Positions 25,720 to 37,683 of a stretch of DNA of 64,000 nt are shown here, in pieces. A program made the translations under genes and the position numbers. The DNA lies in NCBI GenBank assembly GCA_902729315.2, contig LR746269.1, positions 7,414,231 to 7,478,230 on the forward strand, given 5' to 3'. The first letter of the stretch is position 1. Each line of letters opens with the position of its first letter. Origin of the DNA: Spirodela intermedia. Taxonomy: Eukaryota > Streptophyta > Magnoliopsida > Alismatales > Araceae. The notes below the pieces were generated by a model, which saw nothing but the letters and a program-made list of their open reading frames with translations, was not told where the DNA came from and searched no databases.

Positions 25720-26973
25720 GGATGTCAGCCCCAAGTCCCATATGGGCCTCAAGAGGACGTAAACGGGCCGGGCCTAAGGGCCTCTTTCAAAGTCAATACG
25801 AGATGGGGCCCATTTCCAGCCTGGACTGCCTTTTTCTTATCCTAGATCTTACTGCAAAAGCATTCCATGGCCCCACCATGGGATCGCAACTCACCTTGTC
25901 CCGTTGAGTTTTTCGGTTTTGGTAGCCTACGTGGCATCACCACCTTGTGAGGTTGATGAAACCTACCAACTATTTACTTACTAGATATATATAGTGAATA
26001 TAAATAAAAAAAGTATTATTTCAACGAAAGTGCGCTTGTTTCTCCCATTAACGTTTCAGGGCACTCAAGGAATTTTGACGATTTCTAGCAATAATTTGAC
26101 TCTTTTCATGCTCAATTAGTGAGGTGAATATTATGTTTAAGTTACATTTTTAATGGAAGAAAATAATTTAGGGAAGGCTTGAAATCAATAGTTGCCTCGA
26201 AGCAATTCTACTTTGGGTCCCTTAAATCAATTTATGGTTTTCTTTACGTCAAAAATTCTTTTGATATTCCTTATTTCATGTGGGTATTGATTTATGATTC
26301 CACTCACAGAATAATATAATGCTTTGAGAAATATTTATGGCACTATTTATTGGGTGGTTTTTCTTACTGCTGATTAGACATCTTTGTGCCCAAAAAAGTG
26401 AGAAAAATTGGTGAAACTGTGTCTAGTTTTGGTAGATAACATAAATGATGTATATATATATATATTTCATTAAAGATGGTCTTCCAAGGACCCTTTGTAT
26501 ATATATTTCATTTCCTTCTTGACTTTGGCAAGTACTTTCTATGAGGATACGTCAATTTTAGTTGAATATATAATGTGCAAATTACTTGTTGATCTTAGTA
26601 AAGTTGGTTAAATGTTGTAATAAGACTCTCTATGATCTCTCCCTTTACTTTTAGATCCCATGTCGTTCAAATATAGGAATGTTTCTTTATCCATGTGATG
26701 ATCCTTGTTTTGCAATATAGTAATATTTATTTTACAATATTTTCATGAGCGTTTCTTGTTAAGCACAAAATTCCATTCAACATCAAAGGATGCTAGTAGT
26801 CTCCAAATTCTATTTTTTGAACATTATTTTCATTATTGATTATAAACAAATAATTTTCACATTGAATATTGATTACCATGTTTATTTAGTGGGGGATTAT
26901 GAACTCAATTCAGAAGGATTTAAATAAGATGTTTAGTGGAATCAAGCAATCTCCACAAGCTCTGGATCTAAAG
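25720..26973. other. AT-rich intergenic DNA, no gene seen
   Basis: No coding similarity recognised. Short patches near 25985 and 26780 resemble patches near 28140 and 28724, hinting that this belongs to the same repeat family as the later segment. Confidence 0.5.
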
Positions 26974-27443
26974 ACAATCTATTAACTTATTTGCTGGATT
27001 TATTGATGGAAAAACAACCAAAAAATTAATACAAGTATGAATGAAAATTCTCTCTAATATCCAAATTGTGCGTATTCATTGTGCTTTCTCATTTTTATTA
27101 ACTCCTCTCATCTCAAGGTGTCCAAATTAATCTTCCAAGTTTATGTAGTCTTGGTCCAAGTCCCTTCCAAGTAGTATGTAACTTGCAGAAACTCAAAAGA
27201 CAACGAGAGCAAGCTGAGAAGAGAGAGAAAAAACTAGAGGACAGAGAAAACAAAGAGTAGAGAGGAGGTAGAAAGAGAAAACACTCACCGGTGGGTTGGC
27301 CCACATTGAGAAAATGATAAGATGCTGAGTATCTTAACTATACAAAATCCAAGTGAAATCAAACAAAAATATGGCTATGGATTCAGAATCCAATCATCTA
27401 AAATTGACACAAACAAGAGACAAAAGGGAGCAACAAGTAATGA
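26974..27443. repeat. Long direct repeat, copy 1
   Basis: Similar over its length, with small indels, to 29651-30106 in the same orientation. Shared words include CTCAAGGTGTCCAAA, ATCTTCCAAGT, AACAAAGAGTAGAGAGGAG and AACAAGAGACAAAAGGGAGC. The pair could be LTRs of a non-autonomous element or two insertions of one repeat; I see no clear TG...CA ends or primer-binding site. Confidence 0.8.
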
Positions 27444-29040
27444 GAAATCTTTGTGAAACATACAATCAACATCAGGGGCAGGCTATGACCGCCAATATGG
27501 GTCGACAGCTTAGGCATATCAACAGGCGTAGATGTTCTCGTCGCACTCATGACAACTGAAGACATCACAGGAAATTTTCGACACCCAAAGAATCCCATTC
27601 TACCATTCATGGTTTACTGGTTTTTTTTTTTTTGTATTTGAAAGAATCGGATCATTTGAAGATGCTCCCCAGATCTCCTCTTCTTGGTTCCCAAAGAGGA
27701 GCAAAACATTTCATGGGCATCAATACATTGAATCGAAGGCCATTTGTTGCTTTCTTCTCTGGATCTTTTTCTTTTCTGGCTCGCAGGTTTTGTTGCAGAT
27801 GGGTGATGAGGGTGTTTGGCAATGAGGTTACCTCTCCAATTTAATGGGCTCTTTATAGAGCAGAGGAGCATCATGATGCAGTTACCGTGTGCAGATTGTT
27901 GAGACGATCTGCCCCACTAACGAGATCCATTGACAAATCTTGCCGGAGTCATTGCTGATGAAGAAGCTGCTAGTGCTTGTGAAGTTACAAAATGTTGGTT
28001 TGATAGATGAAATTAGGATAAAAAGATGATACATGTCTCATCAATCTAAAATATCATAAGCATTGATAATCATCTGGAGACCATGTATTTTTGTTGCATC
28101 ATCACATTATAAGGTTTATGACATCTCACTACACATATGTAGTGAATCTAAATAAAAACCATTATTGTAATGAAGGCAAGGTGTTTATTTCTTGCATGAT
28201 CATCTATCTATGCATAGCTTGAAATTTCCAATGAACTATGGCTAATTTCTCCTAAAAAGACTTTATTATTAATGCCATAAAATTTTCCATTGATCATTAT
28301 TTAATTGGGCTCACTTCCAATTGTTCCAAAAATCTTCAACATTTTCCATGCATTAGAATTAGCCATTATATTTACATATCAACAATGTTACAATAGGAAT
28401 TAACCATTTCAGCTGCACACCAATTTAGTACTCCAAACATCTAGAGATGTCGTTTGATTCTCTGATGGTATGAGAAATTTGCATGTCGTATTAAGATAAT
28501 ATCACCGTGGTTGTCAAATGCACTCAAGAGAGGCATAGATTGTAGTGTGTGCTGGTGATGGCCAAGTATTCTACATAGGTTGAGGTTTATGCCAAAAAGG
28601 GATAGAGCTCAAGAAGCAGTTGACTAGTAGAGTCTTGAGGTTCATTTCACCCCATCTTTGGAAACGTATTTATTGCAATATTTCCTAGAGTGCAGCTGGT
28701 GAAGGACCTTACTCTATTCAACCTCAAAGGATGCTGGGCGTCCTTAGAGAATGAGTTCACTCTGAAATCTATTTTTCCACATTTATTAATTATATAAGAT
28801 ATTTCCAAATGCAGGGGGATCTTCAAGCTTATGGCCTTGTAATGTTCGCTCTATTTTTAGTAAAATAAATTCCTAGCTTATTCTTGGTTTTCATTTTTTG
28901 TTTGTAAGCAAAATTATTCTCATGAACTTCTCCTCGAAAAAAGATCTCCGCCGTTCCCCCTCCCAGTATGCTTCGTAGAGGCCTGGGTCTATTTCACGGA
29001 CGGTCGAGATCATGGGGGTCCACCAAGACTATGCGGACTA
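27444..29040. other. Segment between the direct repeats, no protein gene seen
   Basis: Mixed composition. Open frames near 27614-27874 show no family similarity. The proximal promoter of the U2 gene begins at the right end. Confidence 0.5.
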
Positions 29041-29045
29041 TTTTA

Positions 29046-29095
29046 GTCCCATATCGGAAGATTTGACAGTGCTAGGAGAACCAAGCTATAAATTA
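29046..29095 (+). promoter_or_regulatory. Plant snRNA promoter: USE plus TATA
   Basis: GTCCCATATCG at 29046-29056 matches the plant upstream sequence element RTCCCACATCG with one change (C to T). TATAAATTA starts at 29087. The gap of about 30 bp is the wide spacing typical of Pol II snRNA genes (U1, U2, U4, U5), not the short Pol III spacing of U6. The TATA lies 33 bp upstream of the U2 5' end. Confidence 0.9.
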
Positions 29096-29119
29096 GGCCG
29101 TTGGGCGGGGAGATAAAGC

Positions 29120-29317
29120 ATACCTTTCTCGGCCTTTTGGCTAAGATCAAGTGTAGTATCTGTTCTTATCAATTTAATATCTGATACGTGGGCCATCGGC
29201 CCACATGATATTAAATTAATTTCTCGTGGGGGAGGGTCCACCACAGTGGCTTGCCACTGGGGCCCTCGCGCGTCGCCCTTGCGCTGCACTACTGCATGGG
29301 CCCGGCGCACCCCTACC
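29120..29317 (+). ncRNA. U2: U2 spliceosomal snRNA
   Basis: The first ~70 nt follow the canonical U2 5' half: ATACCTTTCTCGGCC at 29120, the branch-site recognition GTAGTA at 29153-29158, then TTTAATATCTGATA. A perfect hairpin GTGGGCC-ATC-GGCCCAC follows (about 29188-29204), then a degenerate Sm site (ATTTCTCG at 29219-29226 instead of a clean T run), a stem-loop around CAGTGGC-TTGCCACTG, and the 3' stem ending near GCACCCCTACC. Length is about 198 nt, as expected for plant U2. Two oddities: G to A at 29172 in the normally constant CAGTTTAATATC, and the weak Sm site. The good promoter favours an expressed gene, but a recently decaying copy is possible. The exact 3' end is uncertain. Confidence 0.9.
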
Positions 29318-29650
29318 AATCCCCAAAACCCAAATCATTCCGCCTCTAATTGGGCAACGTAGGCCATCCGTCTCTACTTGGCTCACTGTGCCGTGCCCAG
29401 GTTCCATCTATTGCATCAATTTGATCCACTCCGTTTCAGCCAAGGTCAATTTAGCTTGGCTGGGGGTAGAAGGGGGCGGCAAGCACAGAGCAGAGGTGTG
29501 AACTGTCACAAGAGTGGGGAGAGAGTGGGGACAGATTCACTCTTCTTCGCAATCATCAGCTCGTGTTCAATAAAGATGCATTCAGAGAGGTTCAATAAAG
29601 GATCACAGAAAATAAGGCCCTTTGAAGGATGAATGTGATGATACATCGTG

Positions 29651-30106
29651 ACAATCTATCAACTTGTTCAATACAAGGATGAAGGAAATTCTCTATCATC
29701 TCCAAGTTGTGCTTATTCATTGTACTTGCTCATTTCTACTTTGTCTCCTCATCTCAAGGTGTCCAAACTGATCTTCCAAGTCTATGTAGAGTCTTGCTCG
29801 AAATCCCTTCCAAAGAGTATGTGACCTCCACACACTCAAAAAAGAAAGAAAGCAAGTTAAGAAAAGAGAGAGGAAAAAAAAAAAAAAAACTAGAGGACTG
29901 ATAAAACAAAGAGTAGAGAGGAGACAGAAAGGGAAAACACCCACCAGCAGATTGGCCCACCACCAAGGAAATACAAATGATAACATCTTGACTGCCTTAA
30001 CTATACAAAATCTAAATGAAATCAAGCAAAAAAGTGTATGTGGATTCACAATCCAATTATCTAAACTTGAAACAAACAAGAGACAAAAGGGAGCAATGAG
30101 TAATGA
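29651..30106. repeat. Long direct repeat, copy 2
   Basis: Partner of 26974-27443, same orientation, with a 15-20 nt A run near 29875 that copy 1 has only in short form. It lies about 330 bp downstream of the U2 gene. Confidence 0.8.
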
Positions 30107-30109
30107 TTT

Positions 30110-30635
30110 GAGGCATATTATGCAACATTAATAACAAAATATAATGACTTATGACATGAAAATAAAGTTTTGTCACACCTCTCACCCCAACTTGAATTGT
30201 TGTTAGTCCCTTAGTAATAAGCATAGATAAATTAAGTTAGGACTAATAGTGATTCAAAAAAAGACAATGTGTTTCAAGCAAGGTTGATTTTCTAGTGAGG
30301 ATATTAGACTTGGGCATTCATCAAATTTCTATGGTGGGTCGTAGGAGTAAAATTCACTAATTCAATATAAAGCATAAATCATCACCCCCAAATGAAGTAA
30401 ACTTAGTTGTTGCAGAAAATTCTCTTGAATTTAGTGAATCTAAAAATTCCCTTGAATGCAACATAAAGCATGTATACTACTTGGGTTGTTGTCATTAATA
30501 TGGTATCGTCTCATAATGAAATAACTCCATCAAATATTTCAAGTAATTTGTTTTAAAAATTTGACCTATTGTAGATAGAAATTTTGCTCACTCATGCATC
30601 ACCCCCCAACAAAGTAAACTTAGTTTGACATTCTC
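30110..30635. other. AT-rich intergenic DNA, no gene seen
   Basis: Nothing recognised on either strand. Confidence 0.6.
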
Positions 30636-30639
30636 CTCA

Positions 30640-31320
30640 TGCCATCAGTTGTGCCATTGAGGAGGAAGCCTTGGTGCTCACAGTAACACTAATCATCCTT
30701 CAGTTTGAGCATCCCGTCCTCTTTGTTAGCCTCCCGCTAAACCTTCATAGTTCCATCAAGTGAAGCGGAGAGCAGAAAATCTCACCAGCATAGCAATGAC
30801 ATCAGCTTACCACCATGGGCCTTTGAAATCGTCTACAACCTCCATTGAAGGGACATTCCATGCTCTAATGGAACAATCTTGGGCGCTGGAGTAGAGGCGG
30901 CACTTGCCGACAGCCAACAAGGTGAGACTAGATGCGTGGTTGCATAGAGAACCCATGGGCTAGAAGCAAACACTGTCCCTTCCAGTGGCAGGTCGAGGAT
31001 CCCATTCCATGCAAGAATTGCTCCATCTTCAAGGCCTGTGAGGAGAGCCTCGATTATGATGCCTAGAGTGGAGACCGCACAACCTCTCTCCAATAGGCTG
31101 AGGCCCCTTTCAAGGCTATTGTTGTAGATGCGGACTTGGCTGTATGTGCCAACAAAGACCTAGACACCTTATGCAATCAAGTAAGAGATGAGGCCGCCCA
31201 ATTTGATCACTTGCACAAGTCTATGGTCACCATCTTTGTTGTCATTTTTATCCCACATGTATATAGTTCCATTAGTGCTTCCTATGAAGATCTTGTGATA
31301 ACTTGGAAGGAAGTGACGTG
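30640..31320 (-). pseudogene. WD40-repeat protein pseudogene (possibly CCCH zinc-finger/WD40 family)
   Basis: Read on the minus strand, the region encodes at least three WD40-like blades broken by stops and frameshifts: LTGLEDGAILAWNG (near 31000), then after a frameshift VGKCRLYSSAQDCSIRAWNV (near 30880), then FLLSASLDGTMKV followed by a stop where W is expected (near 30750). Upstream is GTIYMWDKND (near 31255). The order and spacing resemble plant ZFWD proteins (CCCH zinc finger plus WD40). No CCCH finger is seen here, so the family assignment is tentative, while the WD40 nature is clear. Several in-frame stops make a functional product unlikely. Confidence 0.65.
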
Positions 31321-31321
31321 A

Positions 31322-31935
31322 CTTAGTTGTTGTATAGTAAATCACGTAAATATAAATTTATAAAAATAAAAAATACTAATTTTAAATATTTATAATTATT
31401 TTTGAACAAATATATCAATTATAATTCAATTAAAGTTTCAAAATGATGAAAAAAATTTAAGTCGATCATGTGGATGTAATATAAATCTATTTATCATGAG
31501 TTAATACTAAAATTATATTATTTATTAATTATTGACTTATGATAATAAAAACTTTCATGTGTCTCGCAATGTCATTGTCTTTGACACCACCATAAAAAAA
31601 AAGAGGAGGGTGAGGAGGAGGATCCTTGAGGGGGCCAATATGGGCATCTACATCTGGGGCATTGGGTCTCTTTGCTTTTAGATCGTCATCTTTCGTCCAT
31701 TTTTGGTGGCTGCTGCTGTCTGTGGCAAGTGGATGATGTAGGGATGAGGTGGAGCGGGGGGGCAGCATCTATGTTTCTTCATATTAGGCTTCTTCTTAGT
31801 TGATTTTTTAGGGTCCATTCCTTGAACTTCAATAGTTGAAGGAACAAGTAGGGGACGCGAGGTGATGGGAATAATTCAAAGTTCCAAGATCTACTACTAA
31901 GCTTTGGAGAATGATTATGAGAATAAGGATACATT
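31322..31935. other. AT-rich spacer with a purine-rich patch, no gene seen
   Basis: 31590-31770 is less AT-rich and open on the minus strand, but I recognise no family. Confidence 0.45.
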
Positions 31936-32040
31936 GAATGAAAGATCCATGAGTCTATTTCTTCATTCTTAGATTCGTGCCTAGGGTTTTTGGTCTTTTG
32001 GATCAACACATTGGAGTCGTCAAAACCTTTTAAAGTGATG
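31936..32040. repeat. Flanking repeat, left copy (AT-shifted)
   Basis: About 100 bp similar to 37311-37404 in the same orientation, sharing TTGGTCTT, GGATCAACACAT and GGAGTCGTC. Most differences are C to T or G to A relative to the right copy. The two copies lie on either side of the decayed copia element. Confidence 0.7.
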
Positions 32041-32289
32041 GAATGTCTTATAAGCAATTCAAACCTCAATTGTGATTCAAGAACTTTACTCATATTGATA
32101 GTATTGAGGTGTCAGATTACTATTTTGTCCATCATGAAATTAGAAAATGATTTGGTCTCAACACATATTTAACCTCTTATTTACAAGAAATGTCATAATT
32201 CCACATTAAACTTTAATGCATCACATTAGTGAGATTATTTTAATAATAGCCTTATGATATACTATATATATGTGCCCATATTTAGATCA

Positions 32290-35200
32290 AATCTAACAAT
32301 CTTTCACTTGGGCAGCACATATATGATAACCTAATATTGTATACCATATGAGCTTAAAATTGTTATCATAATTGGTCATTTTTAACAATCTCATTTATCA
32401 CTGTATTAATACAAGACTAAAATAGTTTTTCATCACAATAATGCCTGACTAGACTAAATAATAATTTCATGTACTGATATAATGAAAGACATATATCAAA
32501 TATAAATGTGTAGTATGAAAATTATATGTAATTTGACTCAACATGTACATTTTCAACATACCTTACTTACTATAGATTGAGATCAATTGAATACATTCAT
32601 AGTGAAGGGTGTCTATTATCTAGTAAGTATTTTTATGTAAACTCTCACTAAAGTTACATATTCTCATGAAAAATTATATATATATGAGCAATCTGTTCAT
32701 GAAAAATATTCAATAATAATCCTTTAATAAATTGATCAACAACCATGAAGTTTGTGCCAATATGCTCTATAGACACTTGGCCACTTTGAATCCTTTCCTT
32801 AACAATTAGGAATTTGATGTATATGTTAGACATAACAACTACCTTATTGTCACATAATATTTTTAGCATCCTTTCAATTCTATCAAGAATCTACTATTTT
32901 GTGATAATTTCTACACCATATTCTTTGATTTAATGCCTCATAATGTGTTATAATTTCCACTAATATGATAGAAGAAGTTAAGTATTTGTTTAATACTTTT
33001 TTATGATATATTTTCTTTAGTTAATAGGAAGATATAACATGTAGCTGATTTTCTACTATTAGTGTATCTTACAAAATTAAAATCAAAGTACTTAATGATC
33101 TACAATTGATTTGATTTTCTATATGTGAGCATGTAGTCTTTTGGTTTTTAGAGGTACTAAATGATTTCATATTTCTCTCTAATGAACTACACCTAAATTA
33201 CTCAAGTATTTGCCTTACATTGTAACTATGTATGTAATATCTAGACAAATACATACTTGGGTATACATAAGACTTTTTATAGTTGTCACACAAAGAATCT
33301 TTTGCATATTTATAGTCATATAATCACATTTGAGGCATTGATTGACACTAAATTTGTCTCCCTTAACCACAAAGTTATCACTTACTTTACATTCTTACAT
33401 AAATTATTTCATCAATGTCACCATTGAGAAACATAATTTATACATCCATCTAATGTAGCTCAAGATCAAAAGGTGCCACAAGTATCATTAGTATTCCAAA
33501 AAAATATTTTGATGAAATCAAAACAATTTTTTTTTATGATTAATACTTTCTTTTTGAGTAAATCCTTTAATGACAAGATAAACTTTATATTTTTATATTA
33601 TCTTCTGAATTTCTTTTGTTTTTAAATATCCATTTATAACCAATAGGTTTTGCACATTTAGGTAATCTAACAAGATCCAAACATCATTATCATGTATATA
33701 TTTAATCTTTTTCTTCATAGCATTTATCAATATTTAAGAATTAGAACTTTGTATGACCTAATGGAAGTTGATAGGATCATCTTACATCATTCTAATGTCA
33801 CCCTCATATTTTAAAAGAAAAATATAATAATTATTAGAATTACACTCCTCATTTCTCTTGTAGATCTCCTTAAACTTCTTGAGAGTATTGAATTTGTTCT
33901 TTTGGAATAAAAGGTATTCTCTATATTCATCTAATGTTACTTTTCACACAACATCAAATAAAACTTGATTTTAATCATTGTCAATAGTAATTAGAGGAAC
34001 TAAAACATGTTACTCTTAGAAAATAAAGTCTTTAACTTTATCCTTCCTTACAAACTCAACTTTCTTAAAGAATTAAGTATTTTATATCATAAAAAATAAC
34101 CTTAGTATTGAGATCATAAAACTTATACCCCTTTAACCTTTAAGGTATTCAACAAAATAACAACTAATAATTATGAAGTTAAGCTTTCTTTTAGTAAGTC
34201 TATAAATTCTTACATCCACTTGACAATCTCAAACATGTAAATATTTAAAACTAAGCTTTTTACTTGTCCAAAGCTCATAAAGGGTCATGATAGTTACTTT
34301 AGTTGGAACCTTATTAATACTTCTCCCCAAAAGCTCATAAATTGTAATATTTAGCACTTCTCCCCATAAGTAATTTGGTAAGATAAATTAACTAATCATA
34401 TTTCTTACCATGTCTTTAAGTATTTAATTTTGTTGTCTAGCAATATCATTCATGCTAAAAGATCCCCACATGATGTATGAAGAGACAATGCCATTCTTTT
34501 AGTAATTTAGTAAAAGTCCCTAATGTTGTTCACTTGATATGTCATTTCTATCATAATATTTATCACCACAATCTAATTTGATAGGCTTAATTATTTTGTT
34601 AATTGATTCTCAACTTCAAACTTATAATTCTTGAACATATCTAAAGATTGGCATTTTTTCTTAATGAGATATAAATAATAATGTGGAGAATAATCATCTA
34701 TAAATGTAACAAAATATTGTTGACCACTTTAATAAGATGTAAAAAATGAGCCACAAAATATGTATTTTTTAATTCTAAAATATCTAAAGTTTAATTAGAA
34801 CATGTTCTCTTTTTATTTATTCATTTCTATTTGATACAATTAATACATTTCAAAATCTTTATAATTAAGTAGGCCAATAATTACTTCAAAGAGATCAATT
34901 AATTTTCTTTCACATATATGACCTAACCTTTTGTGCCATAATGAAGGATAATTCTCATTAGTTTAATTTCATTTTAATACTTTTTAAACTTGCATGCAAG
35001 ATTTCATTAAAAGTGACTATTGTATCAAAAATATAAATTATCACAACTTGATAAAAAATCAATATTAATAAAATTTTAATCTTAAAAGAGACTAAACTTT
35101 TTATTTCCAAATAAACAAGTATAACTAGATTTGTCTAAAATAAAAATCGAAGTAAAATTTCATTTAAAAGATGATACAACATATGTTCTATTCAGATCCA

Positions 35201-36200
35201 AATAGTGACCCACCTTTAAAGATAATCTAAAAGTTCCTATAGCCTTTGTTGTAACCTTATTATCATCACCTGCATAAATGTATCTTTCAATATCAAATGA
35301 CTTTCAAGAGTAGAGGCAACCCTGCATAAACATACTTATATGAATACTAACACCACAATCTATCTACCAAGTGTCCAAAGGTACTGAAATTAAATTAACT
35401 TTTGAACAAATAATTGTGAGAGTTCAAAGTGATATACTTAAGGCAATTTTTCTTCATATGTCCACCATGTTTACAAAAGAAATAATGAGAATGATAAAAC
35501 ACAAATAAGTTTACTTCTAACAAACTTCTATAAAGTATAATGACAAAAAGAATATAAGAGAGCACATTTTGTAAATGTTACATATTTGAGTAAAATTGAA
35601 AGTACAAAACATTAACCTACTAGAAGATGTCAAAACACGTTTTACTTTACTCTTAATTTTTAAACAATTTAGTCAATTTAAAATGAGCTAGAACTATTTG
35701 AGAGATAAGTAGTCTCTTAATAAACTTATATCCCACTATGCAAAAATAAGAGAGACAAAAGTAAGATGGACAAGAAAATGTTTATTTAGTTGTAACTTCT
35801 AAAAACAAAGTAAATAAAAGGTAAAAAGATAAATAAGTTGAAGGTGATTCATCATTAAAGAAATATAATAAGAAATGAAATTCATTATCTCACTTTTATA
35901 TTTCTTTAGTTATATACCAACTAAAATTTGTTTGTCTTTTTACTTTTTCTTTGCTTTGTCTTTAAAAGTCACAACTAAATGAATACTTTTTTTTCCTACT
36001 TCTATCTCTCTTTTATTGTACACAGTGAGATATAAGCTCATTAAGAAACTATTTATCTCTCAAATAATTATAACTCACTTTAGATTGACTAAATTATATA
36101 AAAATTAAGATGAAAGTAAAATGTACTATGTCATCTTATGACAAGTCAATATTTAATATTTTCAATTTTACTTAAATATGTGACATTTATAAAGTATGAT
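32290..36200 (-). mobile_element. Decayed Ty1/copia retrotransposon, minus orientation
   Basis: Read on the minus strand, copia landmarks appear in the correct order, all broken by stops. A gag zinc knuckle lies near 35490-35440 (FCKHGGHMKKNC, with the first Cys apparently lost). A protease-like ID-x-G stretch is near 35390-35340. Integrase parts lie near 34700-34640 (TFIDDYS) and 34480-34400 (LKDMVRNMIS). Reverse transcriptase FDLELH-x-MDV is near 33480-33420. The RNase H end (LCDNKVVV ... SIEHIGTN) is at 32869-32654. The polypurine tract (AAGTGAAAGATTG on the minus strand) is near 32310. The LTRs and primer site were not resolved, so outer limits are approximate. The element is very AT-rich and surely inactive. 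Confidence 0.8.
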
Positions 36201-36730
36201 CCCTTATATTTTTTCTATCATTATATACTATAGAATAAAAGTTTGCCATAAGTAGACTTAGTTATGTTTTATAATTTTGGACAAACTCTCCTCTAATTCC
36301 CAAAGGAGAACTTTAAAGACTGAATTCATCAGATAAGGTTTCTCTAAATACATTTGGAATAGCATGCTTAATCATATAATGTAGTCAAATACTAAACTTT
36401 TCTTTGGGTTAATCAATATTCACATGAATCACATATACAATCATCTTAATATTCTAGAATAATAATTTCCACAATAGAGCTCACTTTGGTAGGATCTTGT
36501 GTCAGTTATATACTCTAAAATATAAGACATGTATCAAAACCTGATTTCATGAAAGTTATTTGATATTTAAGAAGACTCAATGTAAAGTTTAATCTTTAAG
36601 ATATCAAATAACTTCATAATAATTTATGAAATAAACTTCACGAAACAATAATTTCAGAAATAACTTAAATGACGTGATAAATAAAAAAGGATGGATAGTT
36701 ATGTCATAATATAGAGGATGACGTCATCGG
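36201..36730. other. AT-rich DNA, no gene seen
   Basis: It may include the 5' LTR remnant of the minus-strand copia element, but I could not match it to the other end. Confidence 0.45.
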
Positions 36731-36733
36731 CTC

Positions 36734-37560
36734 TCACCGAGCCAGCGCGCTCATTCCAGCCGCCAGAGCCGGAGTGGGATGGCGCGCTACCACTCCCACT
36801 CGGCTCAACTTGTGCCTGTGCATCCGGGCGTGTAGAGGCATGATTAGTCCCACGAATCTCACTGCACTGACCGTAGTAAACTCGTTAGATCGAAATGGAG
36901 GTCTGATTTGAACGACCGAGTCCAGCATCACATTTGACACCTGAGGAAGGCCGTTTCGATCTGAACCGGCGCGGACAGAGGAGCATGCAGACCGAGAAAA
37001 AAGAGGGAGGAACCGCCTTTCGGGGCCGCCTTCCGGCACCGCGTTTCAGGCGCCACTCCGGCATCCGTAGCCGCCTTTCGGCATCCGGAGCCACCTTCTG
37101 CCATCCTCCCTCCTACCGTCCAACAATGAGAGAGGGAATGAAGAGGTGTTTCCTCCTGCGACTCCATGATTTCCGGATAGAAATCTTTCCTTCATAGGTA
37201 AGGAGAGAGAGTGGTTTGCGGAAACCACTGCTCCCTCTCCTCTGGAGGGAATAGAAGAAGGATGAACGGCCGAGTCCGTCTAAATGGCCTGAACGGCTCA
37301 GAGATAAACTGCAATGAAAGATACCTGAGTTTGTTTCTTTTTAGATCGCGTTTTGGTCTTCTGGATCAACACATCGGAGTCGTCGCAACCTTCTGAAAGT
37401 GACGTAGACGCCGGGAAAAGACATGGCGGAGGGAGGACGGAGAGAAGAAGGGGGCATCTGGTGGGAGGAGGGAGTGAAGGAGGCTCTTGGGGGAGGACGG
37501 CGGGAAAAAAAGAGAAGACACTGGTTTCTTCTGGAACGCCGATTTGAATGAGTAAGGGGA
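36734..37560. other. GC-rich island between decayed repeat and PARP2 promoter
   Basis: An abrupt switch from AT-rich DNA at 36720. It contains degenerate short repeats around 37013-37105 built on GCCGCCTTTCGGCATCCG-like words. It is open in several conflicting frames and no family is recognised. It ends in a purine-rich patch (37420-37560). Confidence 0.45.
37311..37404. repeat. Flanking repeat, right copy (GC-rich)
   Basis: Partner of 31936-32040; retains the CG dinucleotides that the left copy has mostly lost. Confidence 0.7.
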
Positions 37561-37683
37561 GCTGCCGGACTCGCGAGAGAGGAAGCCTGAGATTTATTTC
37601 AGAGAACGGCCCGAGCCTTTTTTGTTAAATAAATGGGCCGGCCTAGATGATGTTGTTCCATATTTGGGCTGTGGCGTCTGGTT

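Noticed and set aside
25725-25745. AAGTCCCATATGGGCC resembling an snRNA USE
   Set aside because: No TATA at the right distance and no snRNA sequence downstream.
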